A DNA stretch of 64,000 nucleotides from Tritrichomonas musculus. Its lineage: Eukaryota > Parabasalia > Tritrichomonadida > Tritrichomonadidae. This document shows positions 63,361 through 64,000 of the stretch, in pieces (positions within the stretch are counted from its first letter, which is position 1; every line of letters starts with the position of its first letter). The notes beneath the pieces are model-generated. The model was not told the DNA's origin and searched no databases. It saw nothing but the letters and a program-made list of their open reading frames with translations. The position numbers and the translations under genes were made by a program. The stretch is taken from contig JAPFFF010000007.1 of the NCBI GenBank assembly GCA_039105265.1, forward strand, positions 5,890,001 to 5,954,000, read 5' to 3'.

Positions 63361-64000
63361 TTAATGATGCTTAACATAGCACAAATCAAGAATCTCCCTA
63401 CACTTAATGCAAATGACTTAAACACAATTATTAAATTAAAAAAAATGCGAAAAATTGTTTGATCTCAAAGTTTCTGCCTCAATCGTTACAGATACAGAAA
63501 CAAAACTGCATTAAAATATAGTCAAACGTTACCAAACGTTTTTATAACAGACAATGAAAAACAATTAAGAAGTTGGATAAATGCTGTTTTTAATGATGAA
63601 AGTGCATATCAACTTGGAGTTGCAAAAAAAGTGTGTCTGGTTTGACAAAAAAACATCACTTCGGATATGTGTTGAAGGGATAAAATGTACTCTCCGAAAG
63701 TGATGGTATGGGGAGCCGTAGGAATCAATTTCAAGAGCAAGCTGGTGATATTTAACTGTTCCGTTAATAGTGATTCGAAATATTGAAGAAATATTTATAA
63801 ACTCTGATTTCATTCAAAGAGATGATTATATGAGTTAGTAATTAACGTTTTAGCTGACTAGCCTTCATTATAATGAAGGCCAGAATTGAAAAGAAAAATC
63901 CAAAGGGCATCGAGGATCTAATACTCATCTAAAATGAAGTTTGGGATAATTTGACATTTTAAACCATAAATAGTTTAATAGAAACAATACAGGAAAGATT
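63361..64000 (+). pseudogene. Decayed Tc1/mariner-type transposase, running off the window
   Basis: Plus-strand pieces in different frames match the DDE core of Tc1/mariner transposases. WINAVFNDESAYQLGV (about 63,572-63,619) corresponds to the WxxVxFSDES segment with a catalytic Asp. SPKVMVWGAVGINFKSKL (about 63,692-63,745) corresponds to the highly conserved VMVWG segment. Near the window end, GIEDLI and NEVWDNL recall the PIENLW region after the last catalytic acid. Stops and frame changes separate the pieces: for example a stop follows KKVCLV near 63,643 and another lies near 63,784, so it is long dead. A perfect 20-bp palindrome (GCCTTCATTATAATGAAGGC, 63,861-63,880) sits in it. The 3' end lies beyond 64,000. 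Confidence 0.75.

Overview
The window looks like nuclear DNA from a trichomonad, most likely Tritrichomonas-like. It is very AT-rich, all genes read as single exons with the standard code, and gene-poor AT deserts alternate with compact genes. The gene families fit this group: R2R3 Myb regulators, a Pmp-like beta-helix surface protein, a legumain-like C13 peptidase, an ankyrin protein of the large trichomonad type, a large multi-membrane adenylate cyclase with a PAS domain, and a Polinton-type element. The species assignment is inference from family content and base composition.

Layout. 1-0.75 kb: a short TA-flanked element with 33-bp inverted ends. 0.95-14.4 kb: host genes (unknown small protein, Pmp-like surface protein, RAD51AP1-like protein, membrane RING E3 ligase, Myb regulator, a U6 snRNA gene on the minus strand, MINDY-type deubiquitinase, unknown membrane protein, PPP phosphatase). 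14.4-18.0 kb: an AT-rich gap with three candidate MITEs. 18.0-19.2 kb: legumain-like peptidase. 19.96-23.3 kb: an ankyrin gene with a strange tail of isolated ankyrin units about 350-450 bp apart. 23.4-31.7 kb: a disordered protein, an EXO1/XPG nuclease, a WD40 protein, a syntaxin-16/Tlg2-like SNARE, and two highly charged proteins. 33.6-38.2 kb: adenylate cyclase. 38.2-47.9 kb and 49.4-54.1 kb: gene-poor deserts on either side of a second Myb gene, the first containing a 2.4-kb structure with TA-flanked inverted ends.

54,113-62,877: an 8,765-bp integrated element, the highlight of the window. It has long nearly identical inverted arms, 5'-AG...CT-3' ends and a 6-bp flanking duplication (CTTCTT), which are the hallmarks of Polinton/Maverick integration. 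Inside I see an archaeo-eukaryotic-type primase next to an SF3 (D5-type) helicase, an HNH-nuclease-like gene, a coiled-coil protein, and one small gene carried in both arms. I see no Polinton integrase, PolB, packaging ATPase, protease or recognisable capsid gene. The layout recalls transpovirons and small Polinton-like satellites. The element also carries short GC-rich hairpins in several places, some inside its reading frames. It is treated here as a fossil: it looks young but has about three breaks.

62.9-64.0 kb: a decayed Tc1/mariner-type transposase that runs off the window end. The host genes do not form an operon or one pathway. They are ordinary independent eukaryotic genes for transcription, DNA repair, ubiquitin, membrane traffic and signalling, on both strands.
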